Shown here piece by piece: positions 17,662 to 25,974 of a stretch of DNA of 36,958 nt. Source of the stretch: Segetibacter koreensis DSM 18137 (GTDB lineage Bacteria; Bacteroidota; Bacteroidia; Chitinophagales; Chitinophagaceae). The number at the start of each line of letters is the position of its first letter. The first letter of the stretch is position 1. The stretch spans positions 1,021-37,978 of the forward strand of contig NZ_KB893326.1 of assembly GCF_000374045.1 (NCBI RefSeq), read 5' to 3'. The position numbers and the translations under genes were made by a program. The notes beneath the pieces are model-generated. The model did not search any database. It was not told the origin of the DNA and worked only from the letters and a program-made list of their open reading frames with translations.

Positions 17662-18468
17662 TCAGACAACCTTCGACACTACATCCTTCTCATCAAACCA
17701 TCTTCCTAATAAATACAACGCATATACTACATACAACAAACAACAAGGAACCCACATGATTAAACCTGCTATCTGCTGGTCTGTTGCCTGGTTGATTTGC
17801 CATTGCTCAACAATAACACTGTTCAAGTGATAACTATCCGTCATTGATAAAAAATGACGATATAGTCCTGCAGGAGCAAAAGTTATAAGCAGCCCAAGCA
17901 ACGAACAACCGATGCATGCAGTAAACAAATACGCAACCCCATTCAATGCTGGCAAACGGCATTTTTTAATGGGAGAAACAATACTCCAGCTAAACAACAT
18001 TCCTGCTGTTATAAGGCTTAGGCTTTCTAATGCATGCGTCGCAAAACCTAATACCGCTGACGTATGTGCTGCCATCATGCAGTAATTAAAAACGAACGGA
18101 ATATGCCAAAACCACATTATTCCCACACCAGCAATCCAGCCAATAAAAGGCCTTTTATAAAGTGCACCCGATAGATTAGTAATAACATTATTGCCAGTGG
18201 TATCCATCTCCAAACTAATAATCAATAATGGCCCAACAACCAGCAGCAACACAACGTGTACCACCATGTGTGCGCTAAACAAATATTGTTCGGACAAAAG
18301 ATGTAGCGGTGAAAAAAAGCAAATCAATAAGAGAAACAGACCAATTACAAAAGGCTTAATCCATTTGCCGATTGTGAAGTTGTGATACTTTGCATATAAA
18401 AAGCATAGAAACACGATGCCGATAAAAGCACTCCAATTAAAATTCCAATATGTGTAAATGCTTTTCAT
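17662..18468 (-). CDS. ctaG: Cytochrome c oxidase assembly factor CtaG (caa3-type)
   Basis: A 268-residue polytopic membrane protein with about seven hydrophobic segments, matching the caa3_CtaG family found in Bacillus and other caa3 operons, which helps deliver copper to the oxidase. Conserved features seen: PLHLLSEQYLFSAHMVVHV, MWFWHIPFVF and MLFSWSIVSPI, with His residues near the membrane surface. The start ATG 18468 overlaps the TAA of the subunit III gene by one base (TAATG). An open frame extends upstream to 18513 but inside the subunit III gene, so it is not used. About 120 bp separate its end from the small subunit gene. Confidence 0.88.
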   Translation of the reverse strand: MKSIYTYWNFNWSAFIGIVFLCFLYAKYHNFTIGKWIKPFVIGLFLLLICFFSPLHLLSEQYLFSAHMVVHVVLLLVVGPLLIISLEMDTTGNNVITNLSGALYKRPFIGWIAGVGIMWFWHIPFVFNYCMMAAHTSAVLGFATHALESLSLITAGMLFSWSIVSPIKKCRLPALNGVAYLFTACIGCSLLGLLITFAPAGLYRHFLSMTDSYHLNSVIVEQWQINQATDQQIAGLIMWVPCCLLYVVYALYLLGRWFDEKDVVSKVV

Positions 18469-19022
18469 TATAAATAGGGTACTACATAAATTATGGTAAA
18501 TACAACCAGCCAAACGGCATCAACAAAGTGCCAGTAAATTCCAATAGTGCTCAGTAATGTTGTTTTTCTTTGAAAAAAACCTTGCAGTGTAAGGATGAAA
18601 AGAATGATGAGCATGATGATGCCAAAAATGACGTGCAAGCCGTGGAAGCCCGTTAAGGTGTAAAAACTTGTTCCAAACTCGCTGCTGCTTAACGTTAAGT
18701 TTCTTGAAAGCAACCCATAGTACTCGTGACCTTGACCCACCATAAAAACGATTCCTAAAACGATGGTGGCCAGCAGCCAAATCTGCAGTTTCTTTTGTTC
18801 GCCTTTTTTGTATTCACGTTCCGCCATCCAAAAGGTAAAACTGCTTGTAAAGAGCAGTATAGAAAACACGCTGGTAAGTTTTATATCCAGCATCGCCTTT
18901 ACCGTCGATTGAAAATGACCTGTTCTCCAAAACACTATATAGCCCATTATCAGCGATATGAAGAATATTGCTTCGGAGCCGATTATCAGCCACATCATCA
19001 AATGGTTTTCTTTCTTAATCAT
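18468..19022 (-). CDS. coxC: Cytochrome c oxidase subunit III
   Basis: A 184-residue five-helix subunit III (short, bacterial form) of the haem-copper oxidase. Seen: an N-terminal helix WLIIGSEAIFFISLIMGYIVFW and the family motif GFHGLHVIFGIIM followed by YWHFVDAVWLVVFTIIY near the C-terminus. It supports proton uptake and stability of subunit I and carries no metal. ATG 19022 overlaps the end of coxA by 8 bp, a coupling arrangement. The frame is open upstream to 19061, but that would overlap coxA much more. Confidence 0.92.
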   Translation of the reverse strand: MIKKENHLMMWLIIGSEAIFFISLIMGYIVFWRTGHFQSTVKAMLDIKLTSVFSILLFTSSFTFWMAEREYKKGEQKKLQIWLLATIVLGIVFMVGQGHEYYGLLSRNLTLSSSEFGTSFYTLTGFHGLHVIFGIIMLIILFILTLQGFFQRKTTLLSTIGIYWHFVDAVWLVVFTIIYVVPYL

Positions 19023-20661
19023 TGTTTTTCCAGTCTGCTTTTTCAGGATACTTTTCGTCAAAGAATGGCCTCCTGCTTTTTACTTCAGGCACTTCTTCAA
19101 AATTTTTCATCCCTGGCAATGCCCACGAATACCATTCAAGGGTGAAGCCGTCCCATGGGTCGTTAGAGGCAGGCTTGCCATGCTTCAGTGTTTTATAAAC
19201 GTTATAGAATAATACCAGGATAGCCACTCCCATTAGCAATGCTCCGCAAGACGAAACCAGGTTCAGCAAAGTAAAACGTGGCAAATCCGGGTAGGTATAT
19301 ACTCTTCTTGGCATCCCCATCAACCCTAAAAAATGCTGAACAAAAAATGTCATATTAAAGCCCAGTACCATTAGCCAGAAGAATATTTTACCTAGCTTTT
19401 CATCTAACATTCTTCCACTCATTTTGGGAAACCAATAGAACAACCCGGAGAAAACAGAAAATAAGGAACCGCCAATAAACACATAATGCAGGTGAGCTAC
19501 CACATAATAACTGTCTGTTACCTGCCAATCGATAGGAATAATAGAAAATGCAATACCGCTTAGTCCACCTATGGTAAACTCAATAAGAAATGCAATGGCA
19601 AACAACATGGAAACCGTAAGCCGTATAGAGCCGCCGTACATCGTACCGAGCCAGTTGAAAATTTTTATTCCTGTCGGCACCCCAATCAACATACTGCTGG
19701 CGCCAAAAAACGCATTTACCGTATTACCTAACCCTGTTGCAAACATGTGGTGAACCCACACGCCAAACGACAACAAAGCGATGGCTACTGTAGATCCCGC
19801 AACAAAAGCATACCCATAAATTCGCTTTCCACTAAATACCTGGAAAACCTCAGAATAAATTCCGAATGCTGGCAGTATGAGAATATATACTTCCGGGTGA
19901 CCGAAAAGCCAGAACAAATGCTGCCATAACAAAGCATCACCACCGCTGGCGGTATTAAAGAAATGAGCATGCAATTGCCGGTCGAGCAACAGCATGCTCA
20001 AAGCAGCATTTAATGAAGGCAATGCAGCAACAATTAAAAAAGAGTTTACCAGCCCCATCCAGACAAACAAGGGAACTTGTTTCAAGCTCATTCCTGGTGC
20101 ACGATATTTTAATATAGTAACTATCAGGTTAACACCTGTGCTGATAGTGCCCGTTCCTGCCAGTAACAATCCTACACAATAGTAATCGATGCCGGGGCTA
20201 TCAGAGTAATTGTATTCATTTAACGGCGCATAATTAAACCACCCTGCATTAGGCGCTCCTCCCGCTGCGAAGCTGAAGTACAAGAGCAATCCGCCAAAGA
20301 AAGTAATCCAAAAGCTAAAAGCATTCATACGAGGATAGGCCGTATCATTTGCACCTATCATCATTGGTATAAAGTACACCTGGAAGCCTAACAACGCCGG
20401 CACCATTACAAAGAATATCATGGTGACGCCATGCATGGTAAAAACCTGGTTGTAAATATTAGGACCTAAAAAATGATTGTTAGCAACGGCCAATTGCGTG
20501 CGCATCAACAGGGCAAACAAGCCGGCAACTACAAAGAACAATGTGGCCATGCAGAGATACATAATGCCAATCTCTTTATGGTCAACAGTAGTAAGCCAGC
20601 GAAGGATTTTGTAATCCTTGTAAGCGGCTCGGGGCTGCTCAATCTCGTATGATGATTGCAT
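19015..20661 (-). CDS. coxA: Cytochrome c oxidase subunit I (A-type haem-copper oxidase)
   Basis: A 548-residue catalytic subunit with 12 predicted helices that reduces oxygen at the haem a3-CuB site. Haem/copper ligands: His77 (MHGVT), His255 in GHPEVY with the cross-linked Tyr259, HH at 304-305 (VWVHHMF), and the helix X pair in VAHLHYVFIGG. Glu257 in HPEVY marks an A1-type D-channel enzyme and separates it from cbb3 oxidases. The N-terminal WLTTVDHKEIGIMYL and the C-terminal WYSWALPGMKNFEEVP are typical. Its ATG lies two bases after the coxB stop, so expression is coupled. Confidence 0.96.
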   Translation of the reverse strand: MQSSYEIEQPRAAYKDYKILRWLTTVDHKEIGIMYLCMATLFFVVAGLFALLMRTQLAVANNHFLGPNIYNQVFTMHGVTMIFFVMVPALLGFQVYFIPMMIGANDTAYPRMNAFSFWITFFGGLLLYFSFAAGGAPNAGWFNYAPLNEYNYSDSPGIDYYCVGLLLAGTGTISTGVNLIVTILKYRAPGMSLKQVPLFVWMGLVNSFLIVAALPSLNAALSMLLLDRQLHAHFFNTASGGDALLWQHLFWLFGHPEVYILILPAFGIYSEVFQVFSGKRIYGYAFVAGSTVAIALLSFGVWVHHMFATGLGNTVNAFFGASSMLIGVPTGIKIFNWLGTMYGGSIRLTVSMLFAIAFLIEFTIGGLSGIAFSIIPIDWQVTDSYYVVAHLHYVFIGGSLFSVFSGLFYWFPKMSGRMLDEKLGKIFFWLMVLGFNMTFFVQHFLGLMGMPRRVYTYPDLPRFTLLNLVSSCGALLMGVAILVLFYNVYKTLKHGKPASNDPWDGFTLEWYSWALPGMKNFEEVPEVKSRRPFFDEKYPEKADWKNND

Positions 20662-20663
20662 GA

Positions 20664-21635
20664 TTACTTAAGTGATGAGAGATAGGCTACAATTTCGTCT
20701 GCCGATTGTTTGTCCATCTTAAAGTCGGGCATCTTTGCTCCCGGTTTTATTTCCTGTGGTTTTAAAATCCACTTTCCTAAGTTGTCTTTATTATTTTCAA
20801 TTAAGCCCGTCAATAAAGTCTTACGGCTTGCAAGGTGTGTAAGGTCAGGACCGTCCCTGCCCCTGTTTGAAGTACCACTTATGTTATGGCAATTGCCACA
20901 TGTTTTTTCTGTAAAGAGTTTTTCGCCGATTTGCGCTATTGTATCTGTAATCACTGCTGGCAGTGACGCATGAGACGTTAACCATTTTTCATAATCATCC
21001 TCGCCTTCTGCTATAACTGTCAGTTGCATGCCCGCATGTTGAGCACCACAGAACTCGCTGCATGCGCCATGATACACGCCGGGCTTCTTTATGTTGAGCC
21101 ATAAATAATTTTCTTTGCCCGAAACTAAGTCCATCTTGTTACCAAAATCCGGAACCCACCAATCATGTATAACATCAGCCGACAGCAGTTTAAGAAGAAT
21201 GGTTCTGCCCGCAGGCAAGTGAATTTCATTGGCTGTAATAACTTTTTGAGCTGGATAATTGGCTTCCCACCAAAACTGGTGACCAGTAATAACTACGTCT
21301 GGCTTTCTGCCATTAACTTCGGGTAACACACGATGCATTGTTTTTAACGTCAAAACAAAAAAAACTATTACCAAAAGCATGGGCACACCAATAGTCAGTA
21401 TCTCCCATTTCTGGCTAAGGCTTTTTGGTTGGTAGTCTACGCCTTGTCTATGCCTGAACTTCAATAATACGAGCACTGTACACCCGATAACTACAAACAA
21501 TATAAATGCGGCGGCAAATAAGAAATACACATGCAGCCGGTTTATATCTTCCGCCTGGGTTGAGGACGAATCGAAAACATAATCTAAAAGATAGAAGTGA
21601 TTAGAATTCAGATATTGGGTCCATGGCACCAACAT
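20664..21635 (-). CDS. coxB: Cytochrome c oxidase subunit II fused to cytochrome c (caa3 type)
   Basis: A 323-residue subunit with two membrane helices (about 35-60 and 82-100), then a cupredoxin domain with the CuA ligands His157 (VIHDWWVPDFG), Cys192, Cys196, His200 and Met203 (CSEFCGAQHAGM). A C-terminal cytochrome c domain has CGNCH (246-250) and a likely Met302 ligand (GAKMPDF). The fused cytochrome c makes this a caa3 oxidase that can take electrons directly from another c-type domain. It is the first gene of the respiratory operon; the 295-bp divergent region upstream carries the TCTAAT repeats. No cleavable signal is obvious. Confidence 0.95.
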   Translation of the reverse strand: MLVPWTQYLNSNHFYLLDYVFDSSSTQAEDINRLHVYFLFAAAFILFVVIGCTVLVLLKFRHRQGVDYQPKSLSQKWEILTIGVPMLLVIVFFVLTLKTMHRVLPEVNGRKPDVVITGHQFWWEANYPAQKVITANEIHLPAGRTILLKLLSADVIHDWWVPDFGNKMDLVSGKENYLWLNIKKPGVYHGACSEFCGAQHAGMQLTVIAEGEDDYEKWLTSHASLPAVITDTIAQIGEKLFTEKTCGNCHNISGTSNRGRDGPDLTHLASRKTLLTGLIENNKDNLGKWILKPQEIKPGAKMPDFKMDKQSADEIVAYLSSLK

Positions 21636-21678
21636 GGTTATGTTTTCATTTTTAGTTATTGGCTATGCTTATTCGTTA

Positions 21679-21693
21679 TCTAATTTGTCTAAT
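21679..21693 (+). promoter_or_regulatory. TCTAAT half-site pair with 9-bp spacing near coxB
   Basis: TCTAATTTGTCTAAT carries the same hexamer found at 21771 and 21852, but with 9-bp instead of 11-bp spacing. It lies 44 bp upstream of the coxB start codon. It may be a weaker regulator site, a promoter-overlapping operator or coincidence in AT-rich DNA. Confidence 0.25.
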
Positions 21694-21770
21694 TAAGAGG
21701 GCTGAACAGAACATCTGTGAGTACAAGTGAGCGACGCAAAGTTCCAACATCTTTGAGATAAAATATTTGC

Positions 21771-21794
21771 TACTGCATTAGAATGGGATTAGAA
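21771..21794 (-). promoter_or_regulatory. Tandem TCTAAT direct repeat, 11-bp spacing (site 1, facing the cox operon)
   Basis: Read on the minus strand the site is TTCTAATCCCATTCTAATG followed by CAGTA. Half-sites lie 11 bp apart. All but one of its 24 bases are repeated in inverted orientation at 21852-21875, so the pair forms a large interrupted palindrome (57-bp centre). It lies 136 bp upstream of coxB and points towards it. The arrangement suits a regulator serving two divergent promoters. The alternative is a small inverted-repeat element of about 105 bp. Confidence 0.5.
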
Positions 21795-21851
21795 TTGCTC
21801 TCAATAAAAAAGGGCGTTATTTCATCTTTAATTCTTTCAGCTACCTATTAC

Positions 21852-21875
21852 TTCTAATCACATTCTAATGCAGTA
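21852..21875 (+). promoter_or_regulatory. Tandem TCTAAT direct repeat, 11-bp spacing (site 2, facing SDR/GH15)
   Basis: TTCTAATCACATTCTAATG followed by CAGTA is the inverted partner of 21771-21794 with a single mismatch. Half-sites start at 21853 and 21864. It is 59 bp upstream of the first ATG of the truncated SDR frame and points towards the SDR/GH15 genes. See site 3 at 14729 for the third occurrence of the 18-base core. Confidence 0.5.
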
Positions 21876-21924
21876 CAAGCCTATTGCTTATTAGAGGATA
21901 GTAATTTTATGAATAATCTGTTTC

Positions 21925-22371
21925 TATCCAGCTATGAACACAACCCGGTTTGGATGGGTACTGAGCAAGCTTCCGAATAAGCCACGACCAATGGGTAAAG
22001 TATACCAGCCTGAAGTAGCGGCAAGGGCCATTGTATTTGCAGCATCAAATCACCGAAGAACAGTGTGGGTAGGCTACCCAACTTATAAAGCCATCCTTGG
22101 CAATAAAATTGCACCATGGTATGCAGATATCGTTTTAGCAAAAACAGGCATTGAAGGTCAGCAAACAAATGAACATGCAAGCTCCAACAGAAAAAATAAT
22201 GTATGGCAGCCGGTTGGTGAAGACAGGGGGGCTTATGGCGAATTCGAAAATATCAGTCATAATAAAGGCCTCACCTTATGGGCAGGCATGAACAGGAATA
22301 TAATAAGAAGTATAGCCGGGCTTGCATTAGGAGCCCTCATCATTGGCTTGTCTACAAACAATAAAGCCTAG
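21925..22371 (+). pseudogene. Truncated short-chain dehydrogenase (C-terminal part only)
   Basis: The frame after the stop at 21910-21912 gives about 145-150 residues matching only the C-terminal half of a long SDR subfamily: PAMNTTRFGWVLSKLPNKP, VYQPEVAARAIVFAA, the NKIAPWYADIVLAKTG segment, GQQTNEH and NVWQPVGEDRGAYG, ending in a hydrophobic tail (about 122-140). The Rossmann glycine motif and the Ser-Tyr-Lys catalytic residues are absent; full members are about 330 residues. Homology begins a few codons before ATG 21934, so the missing N-terminal half was probably deleted. It ends 16 bp before GH15 and may still be translated as a short protein. Confidence 0.7.
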
Positions 22372-22387
22372 TATTTACAAAAAAAAC

Positions 22388-24244
22388 ATGACGCATAAAT
22401 TAAGCAACAACCGCTACGAGCCGATAGAGAATTATGGCATTATTGGAAACCTGCACACAGTGGCCCTGGTATCAAGAAACGCTTCTATTGACTTTATGTC
22501 TTTTACCCGTTTCGATTCGCCCACGATATTTTGCAAGATGCTTGACGCAGATAAAGGAGGCAGTTTTTCCATTCAGCCGCAATTGAAAGATGCGCTCACC
22601 AAGCAACTCTACCTGCCCGACACCAATGTGCTTGTGACCCGTTTCCTATCCGAAGAAGGCATTGCTGAAGTGATAGACTATATGCCTGTTAACGAAGAAG
22701 AAGGTGATTGCGCTATCGTACGAAAGATAAAAACAGTAAGAGGTAACATCACATACAAAATGAGATGTGCCCCACGGTTTAATTATGCTGACGATACCCA
22801 CACTATCCAGAAAAACAAAGATGGAGATGGTTTCATTTTCATTCCACAGCATAATTTCAATCCCGCTGTATGGCTGTTAAGTGAAGTAGAAGTAGCCATC
22901 GATGGAGATGATGTTACAGCAGAATTTACACTAAGCGAAGGAAACAGCGCATGCTTTATAATAGAAGCTGACACGCATCAAAAACACCACGAAAAAACGA
23001 TACGTGAATTTGTAAATAAAACGTACCGTCAAACCATCAAGTATTGGCAGGGGTGGGTGTCCCAATCAACCTACAAAGGACCGTGGCAGGAAATAGTTAA
23101 CCGTTCTGCACTTACATTAAAGCTCTTATTTTCGAGGAGGTATGGTTCAATTGTCGCTGCAGCAACTTTTAGTTTGCCCGAAAGCATAGGTTATGGCCGT
23201 AACTGGGATTATCGTTTTACATGGATACGGGATGCCGCTTTTTCTATGCACGCCTTTTTACAATTAGGTTTTATGGAAGAAGCGCAGGCATTTTTAGGAT
23301 GGATAAAAAAACAAAGTACTGACAAAGAACTTCAGTTAATGTTTGCTATAGATGGAAACACCCATCTTGATGAAAAAGAACTTCACTACCTGGAAGGGTA
23401 TAAGAAATCGAAGCCTGTAAGAATAGGCAATGGCGCCTCTAAGCAAACGCAAATGGATATTTATGGAGAGCTATTGGAAACAGTTTATATCTATTCGTTA
23501 CACGGTGGCGATTTAAGCTACGACTATTGGAAAATAATTGTGGAATATGTTGAACTTGTTATTAATAACTGGCACGAACCCGATCATAGCATTTGGGAGG
23601 TAAGAGGAGAAAAAAGAGAATTCTTATTTTCCCGAATGATGTGCTGGGTCGCACTTGACAGAGCTATAAAAATTGGCGAACACTTTTCATTTCCTTATGA
23701 CATTCTAAAGTGGCACCAGGTACGTGACGATATCTTTGAAGATGTTTACAACAACTTCTGGAGTGAAAAGCGACAGGCATTTGTGCAATACAAAGGGTCA
23801 GAAGCATTAGATGCAAGTGCCTTGCTGATGCCTATTCTAAACATCATTTCTCCCTTTTGCGAACGTTGGCAAAAAACAATGACTGCGATAGATAAAGAGC
23901 TTCGCTCAGACGTTTTACTTTATCGCTACCGGGAACAAACAGAAGAAATTGACGGACTAAAAGGTAAGGAAGGCACTTTTACTATGTGTTCGTTCTGGCA
24001 TGTAGAATGCCTTGCCTTGGCTGGAGAAAGAGAAAAGGCAAGAGAGCATTTTGAAAAGATGCTAGGCTATGCAAATCATCTCGGCTTGTTTTCTGAGCAG
24101 CTAGGAATGAAGGGCGAACATTTAGGAAATTTTCCACAGGCGTTTACGCACCTTGCACTGATCAGCGCAGCAATCGAGCTCAGCAACAACAAAAAAACTT
24201 ATGGCATTACCGGCAATATGGACAGCAAGCGAAGAATGAAGTAG
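22388..24244 (+). CDS. GH15 family glycoside hydrolase (glucoamylase/trehalase-like)
   Basis: A 618-residue cytoplasmic enzyme with the N-terminal beta-sandwich of trehalase-like GH15 proteins (IENYGIIGNLHTVALVS, 13-29, and FTRFDSPTIF, 39-48) and a C-terminal (alpha/alpha)6 barrel with RNWDYRFTWIRDAAF (271-285) and, near the end, HLGLFSEQL and LGNFPQAFTHLALI. Such proteins release glucose from alpha-glucans or hydrolyse trehalose; sequence alone does not separate the two. There is no signal peptide. ATG 22388 is chosen over an upstream in-frame start at 22343, which lies inside the SDR remnant. Transcription probably starts in the divergent region shared with coxB. Confidence 0.9.
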   Translation: MTHKLSNNRYEPIENYGIIGNLHTVALVSRNASIDFMSFTRFDSPTIFCKMLDADKGGSFSIQPQLKDALTKQLYLPDTNVLVTRFLSEEGIAEVIDYMPVNEEEGDCAIVRKIKTVRGNITYKMRCAPRFNYADDTHTIQKNKDGDGFIFIPQHNFNPAVWLLSEVEVAIDGDDVTAEFTLSEGNSACFIIEADTHQKHHEKTIREFVNKTYRQTIKYWQGWVSQSTYKGPWQEIVNRSALTLKLLFSRRYGSIVAAATFSLPESIGYGRNWDYRFTWIRDAAFSMHAFLQLGFMEEAQAFLGWIKKQSTDKELQLMFAIDGNTHLDEKELHYLEGYKKSKPVRIGNGASKQTQMDIYGELLETVYIYSLHGGDLSYDYWKIIVEYVELVINNWHEPDHSIWEVRGEKREFLFSRMMCWVALDRAIKIGEHFSFPYDILKWHQVRDDIFEDVYNNFWSEKRQAFVQYKGSEALDASALLMPILNIISPFCERWQKTMTAIDKELRSDVLLYRYREQTEEIDGLKGKEGTFTMCSFWHVECLALAGEREKAREHFEKMLGYANHLGLFSEQLGMKGEHLGNFPQAFTHLALISAAIELSNNKKTYGITGNMDSKRRMK

Positions 24245-24459
24245 ACCTTTTTTTAGTTGTTGTTTGAGAATAAGCAAACTCAGTCTGTGGAGTAATATCA
24301 TTTAAAAAATCAGCTCTATAAAAATCCTCCATAAAAAAGTGGTTTTTGTAGAAGAAAAAAAGATCGGCAATACTAACTACATGAACAAAAAGCCCGTAGC
24401 TGGCTTGGTATAAATTTTAAGTGATATCAGTTAATTCCCACCAATTAAATAGAAAAAAC

Positions 24460-25341
24460 ATGAATGAGAAAACTATCACCAACTATATTGATGAACAGCA
24501 ATGGCTGGACGATGCAGGTAATGCATTGCAGCCTGCGATTATAAAAGCTTATAAATCAGGTGGCGAAGCCGGCCAAAAGTTAAAAAACTTTATGCATGGA
24601 ACATGGCTTGGGCATCCGCTACATCCCGTTATTACAGACGTACCGGTAGGTGCCTACACGGCAACTGCAGTCTTAGATGTGTTAGAACTTGCAGGCCACA
24701 ACAAATATTCAGCTGGTGCCGACGTTACGCTTGCAGTTGGGCTCGTCGGCGCTCTCGGCTCTGCGGCAACTGGCTTAACTGATTGGAGCGCAACAAGCGG
24801 CAAAGGTCGTAAGGTGGGATTGGTTCACGGTTTATTAAATGTTGGTGCCACAGCTCTTTACGCCACTTCGTTTTTCCTGCGCCGGGGCAAAGGCTCACGT
24901 AACACAGCAATTGGCCTTGCGTTGGTCGGTTATGGCATAAGTGCAGCTGCTGCCTACCTTGGCGGTCACCTGGTTTTTGGTGAGCAAATTGGTGTTGACC
25001 ATACCGCCACTGCTGCGGAGTATCCAGTTGATTTTATTGCTGTTCTTCCCGAAAATGAATTAGCAGATAATTCAATGCGCTGCGTTCAGGCAGGAGAAGT
25101 TCCTGTTTTGCTGGCTAGAAAAAATAATAAAATTTTTGCCATTGCGCACACTTGCTCACATTTTGGCGGCCCTCTTTCTGAAGGTGACTTGTTAGAAAAT
25201 TGTTCTGTGCGTTGTCCGTGGCACGGCTCAGTCTTTTCGTTAGAGGACGGAAGTGTGATAAACGGACCTGCATCGGAACCACAACCGAAGTTTGATGTAC
25301 GCATCAATAATGGCCAAATTGAAGTAAGAAAGGCAACATAA
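24460..25341 (+). CDS. DUF2231 membrane domain fused to a Rieske 2Fe-2S domain
   Basis: A 293-residue fusion. The N-terminal DUF2231 part (about 45-180) has the family signature HPLHPVITDVPVGAYTAT and about four membrane helices, with LTDWSATSGKGRKVGLVHG between them. The C-terminal part (about 195-290) is a Rieske ferredoxin with CSHFGGPLSEG and CPWHGSVF, giving the Cys-x-His and Cys-x2-His ligand pairs. It is likely a membrane-bound electron carrier; no oxygenase catalytic domain is present. ATG 24460 follows an A-rich leader; a GTG at 24421 is in frame but would add residues not seen in the domain. It is 215 bp downstream of GH15, same strand. Confidence 0.85.
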   Translation: MNEKTITNYIDEQQWLDDAGNALQPAIIKAYKSGGEAGQKLKNFMHGTWLGHPLHPVITDVPVGAYTATAVLDVLELAGHNKYSAGADVTLAVGLVGALGSAATGLTDWSATSGKGRKVGLVHGLLNVGATALYATSFFLRRGKGSRNTAIGLALVGYGISAAAAYLGGHLVFGEQIGVDHTATAAEYPVDFIAVLPENELADNSMRCVQAGEVPVLLARKNNKIFAIAHTCSHFGGPLSEGDLLENCSVRCPWHGSVFSLEDGSVINGPASEPQPKFDVRINNGQIEVRKAT

Positions 25342-25354
25342 AAGTTTATACGAT

Positions 25355-25396
25355 GTAACTCGCTTGCGTTTGCGGAAGCTGACCCAAGCGAGTTAC
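25355..25396 (+). terminator. Hairpin after the DUF2231-Rieske gene
   Basis: A perfect 12-bp stem, GTAACTCGCTTG (25355-25366) and CAAGCGAGTTAC (25385-25396), with an 18-base loop begins 13 bp after the stop codon. No T-run follows, so it may be a bidirectional or processing hairpin rather than a textbook rho-independent terminator. Confidence 0.5.
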
Positions 25397-25644
25397 TCAT
25401 TAGCTTGCCTAATACCCTTTATAAACAGGAATTTCTTTTTACTAACTAGAAGATCATTGACGTAGAAAAAAGATTGCTTAAATCGGGAAAAATTAATGAG
25501 AAAAGAGACTAGACTTAAAATGGCTTCGCTTTATCTATTGATGACCGCATTTACAATAAAAGCATTTGAGAAAGGCATTCAGCTTATTTAAAAGAAGAAG
25601 ATTTAACAGCCTGTATATGCATTGGGTTTTTTTGAAACAAAGAT

Positions 25645-25974
25645 CTCCATCCTCCTCCATAGCCTTCCATACCGGGTTCCCGATCCGTTTTACTCGTTGC
25701 AAATATTGCAGGCTATTGCGTCAATCAAATAAGCAAAGGCACTTAGGGCGACGTCCGGAACTGGTAATGACTTGGCTAGGGATGAGGTTAGTACTTGTAT
25801 AGGTTGTTCATGAAAAAATGGATTCCAAACAGTCTTGATCATCTTTAGCTGATATAGAGAAAAATAAGCTGCTATGCCAAAGCCAACTAAAGCTTTCATG
25901 ATTATTGGCAGCCGATGCCGCCAGCGGGAAGGGTTGTAGTTCCAATCAGGAGGTATTCCACTAGAGGTCATCAT
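25645..25974 (-). pseudogene. Remnant of a vitamin K epoxide reductase-like membrane protein with internal deletion
   Basis: From ATG 25974 the minus strand reads SGIPPDWNYNPSRW and RLPIIMKALVGFGIAAYFSLYQL, then VWNPFF, LPVPDVALSAFAYLIDA and a stop at 25690. This order resembles the start of VKOR-like proteins that open with a PPDW-x-YNPS motif. In another frame directly after the break is LQRVKRIGNPVWKAM, which looks like the end of the same family. The central part, including the helices expected to hold the C-x2-C redox pair, is therefore missing and the reading frame is shifted. Family assignment is from memory of motifs and is moderate; loss of function is clear if it is right. Confidence 0.5.

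Noticed and set aside
21771-21875. Interpretation of the 24-bp inverted pair as a simple terminator or MITE
   Set aside because: A terminator is unlikely between divergent genes with a 57-bp loop, and the internal direct repeats recurring at 14729 fit an operator better; a MITE is kept only as an alternative.
25566-25802. 78-residue plus-strand frame near the VKOR-like remnant
   Set aside because: It is basic and low in information, and is antisense to segments that match a protein family on the other strand.
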